From Ruminococcaceae bacterium UBA7212 (GTDB taxonomy: Bacteria; Bacillota; Clostridia; Oscillospirales; Acutalibacteraceae), in contig DKUE01000007.1 of NCBI GenBank assembly GCA_002490525.1, forward strand, positions 1-64,000: DNA of 64,000 nt, read 5' to 3'. Shown piece after piece: positions 18,401 through 26,310 of the stretch (position 1 is the first letter of the stretch; each line of letters opens with the position of its first letter). The position numbers were made by a program, and so were the translations under genes. A model generated the notes under the pieces. The model made no database searches and was not told the DNA's origin. It saw only the letters and a list, made by a program, of their open reading frames with translations.

Positions 18401-21056
18401 TACGGATATTACAAATCAGTCCTATGCTGTTCTGGTGGATGGCTTGACCGTCGGGGCATCGGGCGTGCAGGCGGCGACATTAAACGGTGCGGATATTCTG
18501 GCAAATTATGCGAATTTTACGGTGCATGAAAACAGCACCTATACGGTGCGCATTACCGCGGCGAACGGTCTGTACTGTGAGCAAACCGTTACGGTGGAAA
18601 ATATCGATAAGATTGCGCCGACGGTAGAACTTGTGGAGTTACAGCAAAAGAATTCGGGCGGATTTGCAAGATTTTTGCACGATTTAACCTACGGCAAATT
18701 CTTTAAAGAACAGATTGAACTGACGGTAACGGCTTCTGACGAAGGTGTATCGGGTGTAGACAAAATCGAATACCGTTTTTATAATGCCGACACAGACACC
18801 TATACCGAATGGATGCGCTATAACGAAAACAGCAAGCCTGTGCTGGACCCGAACTTCCGCGGATATGCGGAGGCGCGTGCGACAGACCGTGCCGCCAATG
18901 TTTCTGCAACCTACACTTCGGAAGGTTTTGTAATTGATAATGTCCGCCCCGCTGACGTACAGATTTCCGCGGTTTACAACGGCGCGGAGTATAACAGCGG
19001 CACTTGGGCGGCAGGTAGTGTTGACCTGACCTTGGAAAGCACGGCGTACTCGGGTATTTATGCATATTATTACCGTGTGGACGGCGGTGCGTGGACGAAG
19101 CTCCCCGGCAATACACTGACGGCTTCCGATGACGGCAGACATGTTTATGAGTTTAAAGCGGAATCCAATTCAACAGTGGAAAGCTACGAGACCATGCAGG
19201 TTGTGCAGATTGATACGCAAAAGCCGATTATCCGCGTGACATTCGACGGCACGTTCGGCCGTTGGACCTCGGAAGGCGTTCGTTTTAATTTCTCAACAGA
19301 AGAAGAAAGTCTTTCCGGTATTACATATTATTACAATGACGGCGAAGACTGGAAGGAATTCGACGGTGCGGAGCTGTTTATTGACTGGAACACCAATGCT
19401 CCCTATACCTTTAAGGCTGTGAACGGTGCCGGTACGGAAAGCACCACTTCGGACAGCTATAATGTCATGATTGACGTGGTGGAGCCTGAAATTATTCTGA
19501 CACCTACAGTTACAGAACCTACCTGTACACCGTACGAGGTACAGATTGAAACCGTTGTCGGTGAGGCGGGACTCTCGAAGGTGATGCTCGACAATCGAAA
19601 TATTACAAACAGAAAATCGTTCACGGTTTCCAAAAACGGCAACTATGTCATCACCGCACTCGGCAAAAACGGTATGGTCACTACCAAACTGCTGACGGTT
19701 GACAATTTCTATACCCCTGTTTTGGAGGTGACCGATATTACTTTCGGCGAGGCGAGCAAAACGGACGGAACCGCGTTTGGGATGTATTACAGCTATACCC
19801 CTGAAGTGACTGTTTCTGCACAAAACACAGGTACTACAGGCGTTTCCCGAATTACATACCGCCTGCTGGATGAAAATGCGAAACTTCTGACACTTTGGCA
19901 GAATTATGATGCGGAAAGCAAACCTGTGCTGGCGGAAACTTTCCGCGGCTATGTAGAAGCTCGCGCGTATGACAGCGCCGGAAAGATTTCAGCGGTTTAC
20001 CGTTCCAAAGGCGTTACGGTAGATGCCGCCGCGCCAAGTGCCCCTGCGGTGACTGCGACGGCAAACGGCGAAATACTGTCGGGCGATGTGTGGGCAAGAA
20101 GTGCGGTTACCTTAAAACCGCAGTCCGAGGCATTCTCAGGTATCCGGCAGTACCTGTACAGTGTGGACGGCGGTGCGTGGCAGACGCTTTTGGGAGACAG
20201 CATTACCTGTTATGACACAGGTGTGCATACCTGGCAGTTTAAAGCGGTCTCTACTGTCGGAACAGAAAGTGAAATTACGGTTTATACTACTCGTATTGAC
20301 AGTGAAACACCGATTCTGCAAATTGGTGTACAGGGTGCGCTCGGTGTGAAAACCGAACAGCCCATTACATTCACGCTGTATGTGCCGAACTGTTTGTCGG
20401 ATGTAACTTACTATTACAGTACAGGCGGCGATTGGCTGAAAATGGATACAGATGTGCTGACCGTTTCAGAGAATACGCATGCGGTTTACCGTTTTAAGGC
20501 TGTAAATGCGGCAGGAAAGGAAAGCTATGTATCTCCCGAATATCAGGTTTGGCTTGAAAAACCGGAGCTGAAAGAATTACTGCCGAAAGCAGATGGCTCC
20601 ACCAGCCTGCTGATTGACCGCAACAATACGGAAATATCCTATATGATTGGGCTGAATGCAGAGGATACAACGGTAGCTAAGCTGCGGCAGGATTTGGAAA
20701 ACGAGGATACACAAATCATTGTGCGGCGCGGCGAAACCCTGCTGGGCGATACGGATCTTATCGGAACGGGATGTGTAGTAGAATGTCGTTCCGTAACAGA
20801 GCCGACAGTGGTTTATGAAAGTGTAACGGTGATTTTGTACGGCGATGTGAACGGCGACGGAAAAATCGATGATGCGGATTATGAGATGGTTATTTCTGCC
20901 TCAATTGCCGACGCAGCTGCCATTGCCTCCGGGGTATACACGGCGGCGGCGGATGTAAACGGTGACGGTGTTATAGACTGCTTTGACGCGGCCATGTTGA
21001 ATTTGCAAATAGACCGTACCGTGTTGCTGGACCAGACCGTACAGTATTACAAATAA
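15423..21056 (+). CDS. Giant secreted multi-Ig protein with C-terminal type I dockerin
   Basis: An 1877-residue extracellular protein. It begins with a signal peptide (about 30 residues, ending near GGAADA). The first half contains Ig-like modules of the BIG2 type (for example TWSSSDP and VTGLDGGSG repeats near residues 300-400 and 520-620). The second half has at least four copies of a roughly 85-residue module with the pattern YYY-x-DG-x-W ... FKA-x-N ... ES, interleaved with divergent Ig-like units. The last 70 residues are a dockerin with two calcium-binding loops, each starting DVNGDG. Dockerins bind cohesins, so it should join a cellulosome-like complex or a cohesin-bearing surface. No catalytic domain is visible; adhesion or scaffolding is the likely role. 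AGGAG lies only 3 bases before ATG 15423; TTG 15420 and TTG 15429 are alternative starts. Confidence 0.85.
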   Translation: MILKNTSRKAWSILLSVMLLLSVLTPGLVGGAADAVLTITQDGTEVTERLSVQEYRTIQLGYTTEGSLPEGTYVTWESTQPTLAGVDDTGRVTGYDCSKAAIVQKWIDENIRSLPVVGESMAKSIEDQIAAANIDLDDPAGINMLILIVRGVAGDALADSLQKALDSINTEIIATLHAADGTVLATDRVEVVVEKSVIANVAPTAVHITNKKSVPSTVAVGASVQLYGMCTPVRLKQGVKWTMGGTIFDTESGKHANVSADGLVTFTSAGKVTVRLSPSNAAYAAFTDTITFTVVEQADLPVEDFTIAGNLKIDEGATTQLAIADLTPAGAYTGDLVWSSSDPTVAAVDQNGVVTGLDGGSGLTTYNRTAEITATIGGVSKTVTVTVNRKLVNATISSVEIVGETVIPNNASSTYTTKITPDRLNTSSSVKREWGVLEPLTGEIVWATADTPADTSIAAMNAEGVLSPKQSGIIEIHARATQGEIVCEASLTVSAGTPITSFSVEKGDGFTVNILTGSREPFLEEGKTAYLNITSILPEDFDRALLDNVTWTSSDPTAVFVDGSGKVLGLDCGSGGTIYHKKTVTITANVGGVSASVTFDIRGASVRNLVSASITGSDYVIKDFPRTYDATFYPTRVAVKDKHWGVNTDAGERPWESNWNSTSGNQQNSVASVDNNGVVTGLSAGETTLHVFGREGATTLTGTFAEAEKKIQVVELEPESITLAAPTRKNYVEGETQLDLSGLKVLLNYSREAVSQYYDTADWEDKDFTVEVTDYTVSEINQSILDNEQYILVTVTRAGEEYRGVFPILLESKKVESLTLTPPRYIYSEGETRLDLSGLEVTANYSNAASEPVTDYVVYEREFDPTLLDTEQNITVSYTHAGVSAAVTFPVIIYGTPVVTVDTGDYTGGWTPNNVTLTLSATHPMDGVTYYYRTAADTEWNPLEGNTLTVSENSQDTYIFKAVNSVNVESAETEGVSVLRDDIVPSFTLSQSVTDITNQSYAVLVDGLTVGASGVQAATLNGADILANYANFTVHENSTYTVRITAANGLYCEQTVTVENIDKIAPTVELVELQQKNSGGFARFLHDLTYGKFFKEQIELTVTASDEGVSGVDKIEYRFYNADTDTYTEWMRYNENSKPVLDPNFRGYAEARATDRAANVSATYTSEGFVIDNVRPADVQISAVYNGAEYNSGTWAAGSVDLTLESTAYSGIYAYYYRVDGGAWTKLPGNTLTASDDGRHVYEFKAESNSTVESYETMQVVQIDTQKPIIRVTFDGTFGRWTSEGVRFNFSTEEESLSGITYYYNDGEDWKEFDGAELFIDWNTNAPYTFKAVNGAGTESTTSDSYNVMIDVVEPEIILTPTVTEPTCTPYEVQIETVVGEAGLSKVMLDNRNITNRKSFTVSKNGNYVITALGKNGMVTTKLLTVDNFYTPVLEVTDITFGEASKTDGTAFGMYYSYTPEVTVSAQNTGTTGVSRITYRLLDENAKLLTLWQNYDAESKPVLAETFRGYVEARAYDSAGKISAVYRSKGVTVDAAAPSAPAVTATANGEILSGDVWARSAVTLKPQSEAFSGIRQYLYSVDGGAWQTLLGDSITCYDTGVHTWQFKAVSTVGTESEITVYTTRIDSETPILQIGVQGALGVKTEQPITFTLYVPNCLSDVTYYYSTGGDWLKMDTDVLTVSENTHAVYRFKAVNAAGKESYVSPEYQVWLEKPELKELLPKADGSTSLLIDRNNTEISYMIGLNAEDTTVAKLRQDLENEDTQIIVRRGETLLGDTDLIGTGCVVECRSVTEPTVVYESVTVILYGDVNGDGKIDDADYEMVISASIADAAAIASGVYTAAADVNGDGVIDCFDAAMLNLQIDRTVLLDQTVQYYK

Positions 21057-21081
21057 AACCGAAAACACAGCATGCATGAAC

Positions 21082-21116
21082 GCCCCATATACCGTGTCTC
21101 GGTATATGGGGTGTTT
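21082..21116 (+). terminator. Terminator of the dockerin protein gene
   Basis: The stem CCCCATATACC / GGTATATGGGG lies 26 bases after the stop codon and is followed by TGTTT. Confidence 0.75.
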
Positions 21117-21204
21117 CACGTATCCAGGAACTGTGCTGACCCGAAAGAAGCGGACGGCAAGTGCGCTGTGGGGGCGCTGACTGCGAAAGGGCGAACTTAT
21201 ATAA

Positions 21205-21245
21205 GGAAAAACAGGGCAAGCGCTGTATTCGGCGCCTGCCCTGTT
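21205..21245 (-). terminator. Terminator of the minus-strand membrane protein gene
   Basis: The stem ACAGGGCA(a)GCGC / GCGC(c)TGCCCTGT lies 22 bases beyond the stop codon and is followed, on the minus strand, by TTTTTCC. Confidence 0.75.
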
Positions 21246-21266
21246 GATGTTTCGGTAAAATCCTGT

Positions 21267-22040
21267 TTATTTTGCCGCTTTCGCTTTTTTCTTTTTCAAA
21301 TCCGCTTTTGTCTGCGGTGCAAACAGTGTGTTTACATTGTTTTTGCCTGTGTGGTGATACGGTTTGATTTTTAAAATAACCCATGCGAGAGCCGCACCGA
21401 TTGTATTGCAGATAATATCTTCCATAGTGTCCATGAGCGCATACCGCATATCGTCCAGCGCAGGAATCACATTCGGAAGCCCAACACCATACTGTTCGGC
21501 GGCTTCTTTTGCCAACGCCAAGGACCAATGCTGTGAATCGCCGCCTGCAACCTGGTCAAAGGTAAATTCAAACAGCTCCCAACCTGTGCCCGCAAAGAAA
21601 GAAAAGCCGAACGCGCAAAGCACGGCGATTGCCGCACTGCACTGTACTTTGTCACGCTTTTGCATGGCGACGACCACCTCGTAGCCTGCGAACGCACCTG
21701 CAAGACCGCCTACGGTATGGAATACCAGGTCATACTCGGGCACGCTGTAATAGAAATTCAGGTATGCGCCGCCGAAAGAAGCAAGAAACAGCCCGGGTGC
21801 CAAGAAGTCCTGAATATAAGACGGCACGTGCCGAAGCCAGGTTTTTTCCGGGAACAACTGAAAAATCTCCCACAGGAACATCAAAATCAAATTTGCCGCA
21901 GTCTGTAAGGACTGCTGTACGTCTTTACGTACAAAGATGGAATCAATCAGCGCACCGATCATAACTGCACGCAGAATCCACCAAATTATTACCTCCCACT
22001 TTTTTGAATTTTCCAAAAGCCGTTTTATGTATGCTTTCAT
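21267..22040 (-). CDS. Polytopic membrane protein with conserved acidic/His pattern
   Basis: A 257-residue membrane protein with about six hydrophobic segments and a very basic C-terminal tail (KKKKAKAAK). Residues in the second half match a pattern seen in DUF2238-like membrane proteins: YDLVFHTVGGLAGAFAGYE, then TGWELFEFTFD, then DTMEDIICN, all containing charged residues within or beside membrane helices. Those Asp, Glu and His residues suggest metal or lipid head-group chemistry, but no activity is known to me. I chose ATG 22040 because the AAAGGGGA site lies between it and the upstream GTG at 22055. Confidence 0.7.
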   Translation of the reverse strand: MKAYIKRLLENSKKWEVIIWWILRAVMIGALIDSIFVRKDVQQSLQTAANLILMFLWEIFQLFPEKTWLRHVPSYIQDFLAPGLFLASFGGAYLNFYYSVPEYDLVFHTVGGLAGAFAGYEVVVAMQKRDKVQCSAAIAVLCAFGFSFFAGTGWELFEFTFDQVAGGDSQHWSLALAKEAAEQYGVGLPNVIPALDDMRYALMDTMEDIICNTIGAALAWVILKIKPYHHTGKNNVNTLFAPQTKADLKKKKAKAAK

Positions 22041-22217
22041 AAAATCCCCTTTCACTGCCGAAAAAATATCACGACAGATTTTTTGTCATTTTGTTGCTTG
22101 CACATATTTACATAATACCAATAAAAAGCGTTTTGGGCAAGGGCTTTTTGAACAAAAATTAAGAAAGTGTAAAAAACGCAGACGATTTTGGGATTTTTGT
22201 CCTTTTGGCACACAACA

Positions 22218-22253
22218 AAACGCCATCCCGCAAGCGTTTGCGGGATGGCGTTT
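22218..22253 (-). terminator. Strong terminator of the DUF5696 lipoprotein gene
   Basis: A 16-bp stem with a 4-base loop (GC-rich core GCCATCCCGCAA) lies 21 bases beyond the stop codon, followed on the minus strand by TTTTGTTGTG. Confidence 0.88.
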
Positions 22254-22273
22254 GCATCGGTATCGGATTTTGG

Positions 22274-24523
22274 TTAATTCACCCGCAGACAGCTCATCGG
22301 TTCTACCGTAATGGAGTTTACCGTGACGGCGGTGTCGTTATAGTTGCAGTACAATAAAACACTGTTATTGTATTCGGTTTTGTAAACGCCGTCCTGCACC
22401 TTTTCGTGTGCGGTCATGCGTGCACCGCGTAAATCAGAGAGAAGTTCGTTTGCGTTTGTATACTGTTCGGCGGCTTTGGTGATTTGATTGTCATAATAGA
22501 AGCATGCGTCCAGCGTCTCGGTATTTGTTTTCGTAAAGCACCAGCTGTAGCTCGGCAACGCACCGTATTCCAGCGTGCGCAGAACCGCAGTCTCGGGATT
22601 TTCCGATGTATTGGCAGGCGCATGCGCGTATTCTGCAATGCCGTGCAGCAGCATTTGTAAAAACGGAACCGCAAAATAATTTTCTTCCTGCGGGTATACC
22701 GTACTGCTCGGTAAATCGGCAACCACATCGGCGTTCTTCAGCATATAGATGTTGCCTGTATCTACCATCAGCGTATGTCCCGCAGACAGAGCCGCCGCCT
22801 GTGCAGAAAGCAGATTGACCGCACCCGTGCGGCTGAAGGTGTCGCCTGCATAGTCGGAATACAAATATCTGCCTGCATCATCAATGCAATAGCCGCTGAA
22901 ATCCCGGTCCTGCATACCGACAATAAAATCGTTAACGAGCCCGTCCAGGTCGGACAGCCGTGTCAGATAACGGGACTGCGTTTCACGCCCTGCGAAGCCG
23001 AAAAACGGATTATCTGTTGTGTATCCGACAGCCTTTCCGTCCAAGCCCTTTGCAGCATGCCGCGCAGGGGAAGCGCTCTTTTTTTGAAAGGATATAATAT
23101 CGGTATTTAAGTACATTTGAAATTGCTGTGTTTTTACATACTGTGCCAAAGCGTCAAAGTCCTTCTGACTGCCGAGCTTTTTGAGCGGTTCGCTTTCACT
23201 TAAAAGCCCTTGGTTGTTGGCACCGTCTAAAATGCCGTTGCAGCGCACGTAAATACTGTTGATGCTTTTCGCCTTCATCAGTTTTAAAAGCTCCAGGGTC
23301 TGGCTGTAATCTGTCAGTACCTCGCTGTGCTTTGGATTGTTTTTTGCCGCCGCATTTTGTACGGTCAGTAAAAACGGCAGATATTCTGTTTGACCCAAGG
23401 TTTTTGTGGAAAGCACGCCGTTGCGAATCAGCAGTTCGCGGCACGCCGCTGCCATACCGGAGTAGCCGGCGTTTTTGTCGGCAAGGAAACGGTAGCAAAC
23501 TGCAACATCACCTGTATAGGTATTCCCCGTGCGCAGGATTTGTCTGTCCGCAGTTCCGCTGCAAACGGTGTCCGTCACACGGAAGGTTGGACCGACCCGA
23601 CTGTAAGATCCGGCGCCCTTTGAAACGTATTCATGAATTTCCGAAACGGCATCGCCGTTTTCAATCAGCGCCAAAAATGCACTGCTGCCGCTTTTCATAC
23701 CGTAGGCAGGCACGCGGGCGGGCACGCGCTGCTCCGTATTTTCTGCCGACGCAAGCGACAAGTCATCCCCGTAGGTAACAAAGGTGCGGTGTTCGTACCC
23801 GCCGGTCAGACCTTCGCCGATTTTCTCTACGGCACCGCAACCGTCCGGTACAAAAATGTAATCCTCTGTGCCTGCTTTCTCTGCCGCCCCGAAGAAGTCC
23901 AGCATCGTAAGACTTTCCAGGGTGAAACCCTTGCTCAACAAAATATCGCCGCAGTTGATTTTTGCCCGCAGTGCGCCGTCTGAGAGTATGTAGGAAACCG
24001 TGACGGAGGCATAAAGACTGCCCTCGGGTACATCGCTGTATGCGCAGTCGGCGATCTCTTTGTCGAGTGCCATGTCATATGTGACTTGAATGCCGTTTTC
24101 CATCGGCTTGAAGGACGCAGTTTCGAATGCAACGGCATTGTCCTGCGAATTGAGTATATACAGCTTGTCCGCACACGAAATGCGCAGGGTAACTGCGGCG
24201 GGATCAACCGTGTCTGCGCTCTCTGCGGTGTTCGGCAACGCATACCACATTTTTCCTGTATTGGTTTCTTCCACAGCGACCGCATAGGTTTCGCTGTCAA
24301 AATACAGGGAAATCAGGCCCGATGTCCCGACATACACCAAATTCTTTCGGTCTGCAAAATGGTATTTTTGTGCGGTAAATTCCGCGCTGACGGTTTCCCG
24401 CATACCGATTTTTTGCGAAGTGATTTTTCCGCCCGCAGAACAGCCCGTCAAAAGCAAAGTCACCGCAAGTGAAGCCCCAAGCACGCGCCGCAATACGTGT
24501 TTCAAACCGTTTGCATTTCGCAT
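22274..24523 (-). CDS. DUF5696 domain-containing lipoprotein
   Basis: A 749-residue exported lipoprotein: signal peptide with lipobox LLTGC, lipidated Cys28. The body matches DUF5696, a family often found beside sugar transporters and glycan-degrading genes in Firmicutes. Its second half has the look of a TIM-barrel glycoside hydrolase (SINSIYVRCNGILDGANNQ, later DGLVNDFIVG and FSGYCIDDAGRYLYSD), with acidic residues at strand ends, so an extracellular carbohydrate-active role is plausible but unproven. No transporter is adjacent here. The start has an AGGAGA site. It is divergent from the PadR gene. Confidence 0.75.
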   Translation of the reverse strand: MRNANGLKHVLRRVLGASLAVTLLLTGCSAGGKITSQKIGMRETVSAEFTAQKYHFADRKNLVYVGTSGLISLYFDSETYAVAVEETNTGKMWYALPNTAESADTVDPAAVTLRISCADKLYILNSQDNAVAFETASFKPMENGIQVTYDMALDKEIADCAYSDVPEGSLYASVTVSYILSDGALRAKINCGDILLSKGFTLESLTMLDFFGAAEKAGTEDYIFVPDGCGAVEKIGEGLTGGYEHRTFVTYGDDLSLASAENTEQRVPARVPAYGMKSGSSAFLALIENGDAVSEIHEYVSKGAGSYSRVGPTFRVTDTVCSGTADRQILRTGNTYTGDVAVCYRFLADKNAGYSGMAAACRELLIRNGVLSTKTLGQTEYLPFLLTVQNAAAKNNPKHSEVLTDYSQTLELLKLMKAKSINSIYVRCNGILDGANNQGLLSESEPLKKLGSQKDFDALAQYVKTQQFQMYLNTDIISFQKKSASPARHAAKGLDGKAVGYTTDNPFFGFAGRETQSRYLTRLSDLDGLVNDFIVGMQDRDFSGYCIDDAGRYLYSDYAGDTFSRTGAVNLLSAQAAALSAGHTLMVDTGNIYMLKNADVVADLPSSTVYPQEENYFAVPFLQMLLHGIAEYAHAPANTSENPETAVLRTLEYGALPSYSWCFTKTNTETLDACFYYDNQITKAAEQYTNANELLSDLRGARMTAHEKVQDGVYKTEYNNSVLLYCNYNDTAVTVNSITVEPMSCLRVN

Positions 24524-24606
24524 CGAATCTCTCCTAAATACACATAAATATATAATATTCTAACATAAAATGCGAAAAAATACCACCCTTTTTTGCGCAA
24601 GGTATA

Positions 24607-24654
24607 TTGACAGCAACTGAATACTATGGTAACATATGCATATATAACATATGT
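24607..24654 (+). promoter_or_regulatory. Promoter and candidate PadR operator
   Basis: TTGACA at 24607-24612 and TAACAT at 24630-24635 are 17 bases apart. Overlapping the -10 box, ACATATG (24632-24638) and CATATGT (24648-24654) form an inverted repeat with a 9-base AT spacer. PadR proteins commonly bind ATGT/ACAT half-sites in their own promoter, so autorepression is likely. Confidence 0.6.
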
Positions 24655-24670
24655 ATTGGAACGGTGAAAA

Positions 24671-25003
24671 ATGGCGAAAAACGATTTGCTGCACGGCAAT
24701 ACGGGGCTGTTGGTGCTGGCGCTGTTAGAGACACAGGATATGTACGGCTATCAGATTATCAAGGAATTAAAAACGCGCAGTGAAAATGTGTTTGCGCTGA
24801 AAGAGGGGTCTTTGTATCCAGTTTTACATGCAATGGAGACGAAGTGCTTTGTGACCTCTTATGAAAAGGAGAGTGACAGCGGACGCCGCCGTCGGTATTA
24901 CCGCATTACGGAGAGGGGGCGGCGGGAGTTGGCGGATAGAAAATCGGAGTTTTTCTCGTTTGCATCGGCGGCAAAACGGGTTTTGGAGTATGCGCCGGTG
25001 TAG
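24671..25003 (+). CDS. PadR-family transcriptional regulator
   Basis: A 110-residue winged-helix repressor of the short (PadR-s2) type: LLVLALLETQDMYGYQIIKELK at the N-terminus, EGSLYPVLHAMETKCFV in the recognition helix and wing, and SGRRRRYYRITERGRREL. It binds DNA as a dimer. Only a weak ribosome binding site (GGTGAAAA) is seen. Immediately downstream is a HAAS-domain protein, the usual partner of such PadR proteins. Confidence 0.9.
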   Translation: MAKNDLLHGNTGLLVLALLETQDMYGYQIIKELKTRSENVFALKEGSLYPVLHAMETKCFVTSYEKESDSGRRRRYYRITERGRRELADRKSEFFSFASAAKRVLEYAPV

Positions 25004-25025
25004 ACGGCGGAAGGGGGGGAGAACG

Positions 25026-25955
25026 GTGGAAAATTCGGCTTTTGAGCAGTATTTGTCAGCAGTGTGCGATTTCTTTCCGATTCACCGTCTGCGCAAACGT
25101 ATCTACAGGGAGATTTCCGCGCATATGGAAGATATGCTGGAGGAATTTTCGACACAGGGCATGGACCCGCAGAAGGCGCAGGAAGCTGTGCTTGCGGAAA
25201 TGGGCGACCCCGTAGAACTGCGGCGGGAATTGGAGCAGGCCTACCGACCGACCATTCGGCGTATCCGTTTGCAGCGGTTTGCGACGTCGGTTTTCCTCTG
25301 TTTTTGTATGTACTATGTTTTTGAGCCTATCGGTGAAGAGGTGAAAACATACTGTTATGCCGCACCGCTTGCCGAAGCCGAGTCACAGTTGGCATCGGCG
25401 TGTGCGGAATTCGGGGAAATTGAATTCTTACAAGAGGTGGAATACAACGGACGGCTGTATCGGTATTATGTGCCGAAACAGCAGGAAAAGGACTGTAACC
25501 GCGTGTACTGCCTGGAATCGGTTCGTGCATTTGGCAGGGAACTGCAAAATCGTTTTATACTTTCCGGTACGCAGAAAGCGGACGGCAGCTTGCTTATGGA
25601 GGACTTGTATTTTTCGTACTGTTCCAAGCTCAGTTTATCTGCAAATACATCGCTGTTTCATTGGTACGGTGACGAGCCGACCGAAAAAGCGATGGTGCTG
25701 ATTTTTACGGAACAAAAAGATGTGCGGTATTTTCACGCACAGTTGCTTCCGGAAAACGAATACGGATATGCGCAGCTGGACGCATCGCCCTGCGGAGAAA
25801 CACCGTATTACGAGGTGGATGCCGCGCCCGATTTGGTCTTAGTGACGTATCCTGCCGATATGTGTTTGGGCAAAATGCAGTTTTTAGATGCGGATAAAAA
25901 CGCGGCGGAAGCACCGCATAACACGTGGAGCGGTGCCAGTAATGGAGTTTTTTAA
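25026..25955 (+). CDS. HAAS-domain membrane protein, PadR partner
   Basis: A 309-residue protein whose first 75 residues are a HAAS (permease prefix/DUF1700-like) helical domain: HRLRKRIYREISAHMEDMLEE followed by MGDPVELRRELEQAY. One membrane segment follows at about residues 85-100 (ATSVFLCFCMYYVFE), then an extracytoplasmic domain I do not recognise. HAAS domains are encoded next to PadR regulators and are thought to sense membrane state and modulate PadR. The start is a GTG at 25026 with a very strong AAGGGGGGGAG site; the frame is open further upstream but there overlaps padR. Confidence 0.8.
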   Translation: MENSAFEQYLSAVCDFFPIHRLRKRIYREISAHMEDMLEEFSTQGMDPQKAQEAVLAEMGDPVELRRELEQAYRPTIRRIRLQRFATSVFLCFCMYYVFEPIGEEVKTYCYAAPLAEAESQLASACAEFGEIEFLQEVEYNGRLYRYYVPKQQEKDCNRVYCLESVRAFGRELQNRFILSGTQKADGSLLMEDLYFSYCSKLSLSANTSLFHWYGDEPTEKAMVLIFTEQKDVRYFHAQLLPENEYGYAQLDASPCGETPYYEVDAAPDLVLVTYPADMCLGKMQFLDADKNAAEAPHNTWSGASNGVF

Positions 25956-25964
25956 AAATAAGGA

Positions 25965-25994
25965 TTGACTTTTCGGGCACTTTTGGGGTACAAT
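25965..25994 (+). promoter_or_regulatory. Promoter of the thrS T-box transcript
   Basis: TTGACT at 25965-25970 and TACAAT at 25989-25994, 18 bases apart, just ahead of the T-box leader. Confidence 0.7.
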
Positions 25995-26004
25995 AAAAAC
26001 TAAT

Positions 26005-26275
26005 AAAAAAGAAATCGCTGACGGAGACCGAAGGTTTTTCCAACACTTTTCAGAGAGCCTGTATCATCGGCTGGAAGTACGGGCAAAGCGCAAAACCCGA
26101 GACCGCTCCCGAGAGCACGCCGAAAAGGGCTTCCCACAAGGCGTGCCGCAAGCACAGCGTTACAGTGCAAGCAGAGTGGGCATAAAGCTTTCGGCTTGTG
26201 TCAATTTTGGGTGGAACCGTGGAATGTTTTTGGCATTTCATCCCGATTTTCGGGGTGAAATGCTTTTTTATTTAA
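26005..26275 (+). ncRNA. T-box leader controlling thrS
   Basis: Senses uncharged threonyl-tRNA and switches between termination and read-through into thrS. Visible hallmarks are the Stem I element CAGAGAGCC ... GGCTGGAAG at 26050-26077, a candidate threonine specifier ACC at 26102-26104, the invariant T-box core TGGGTGGAACCGTGG at about 26208-26222 whose TGGA pairs with the tRNA end, and a terminator. The full secondary structure was not computed, so the specifier assignment is the least certain part. Confidence 0.9.
26233..26272 (+). terminator. T-box terminator upstream of thrS
   Basis: Stem GCATTTCATCCC / GGGGTGAAATGC followed by TTTTTTATTT. Its 5' arm begins ten bases beyond the T-box core, as needed for a competing antiterminator. 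Confidence 0.9.
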
Positions 26276-26310
26276 AAAATGATAATTACTTTATATAGGA
26301 GGTATTCCAA

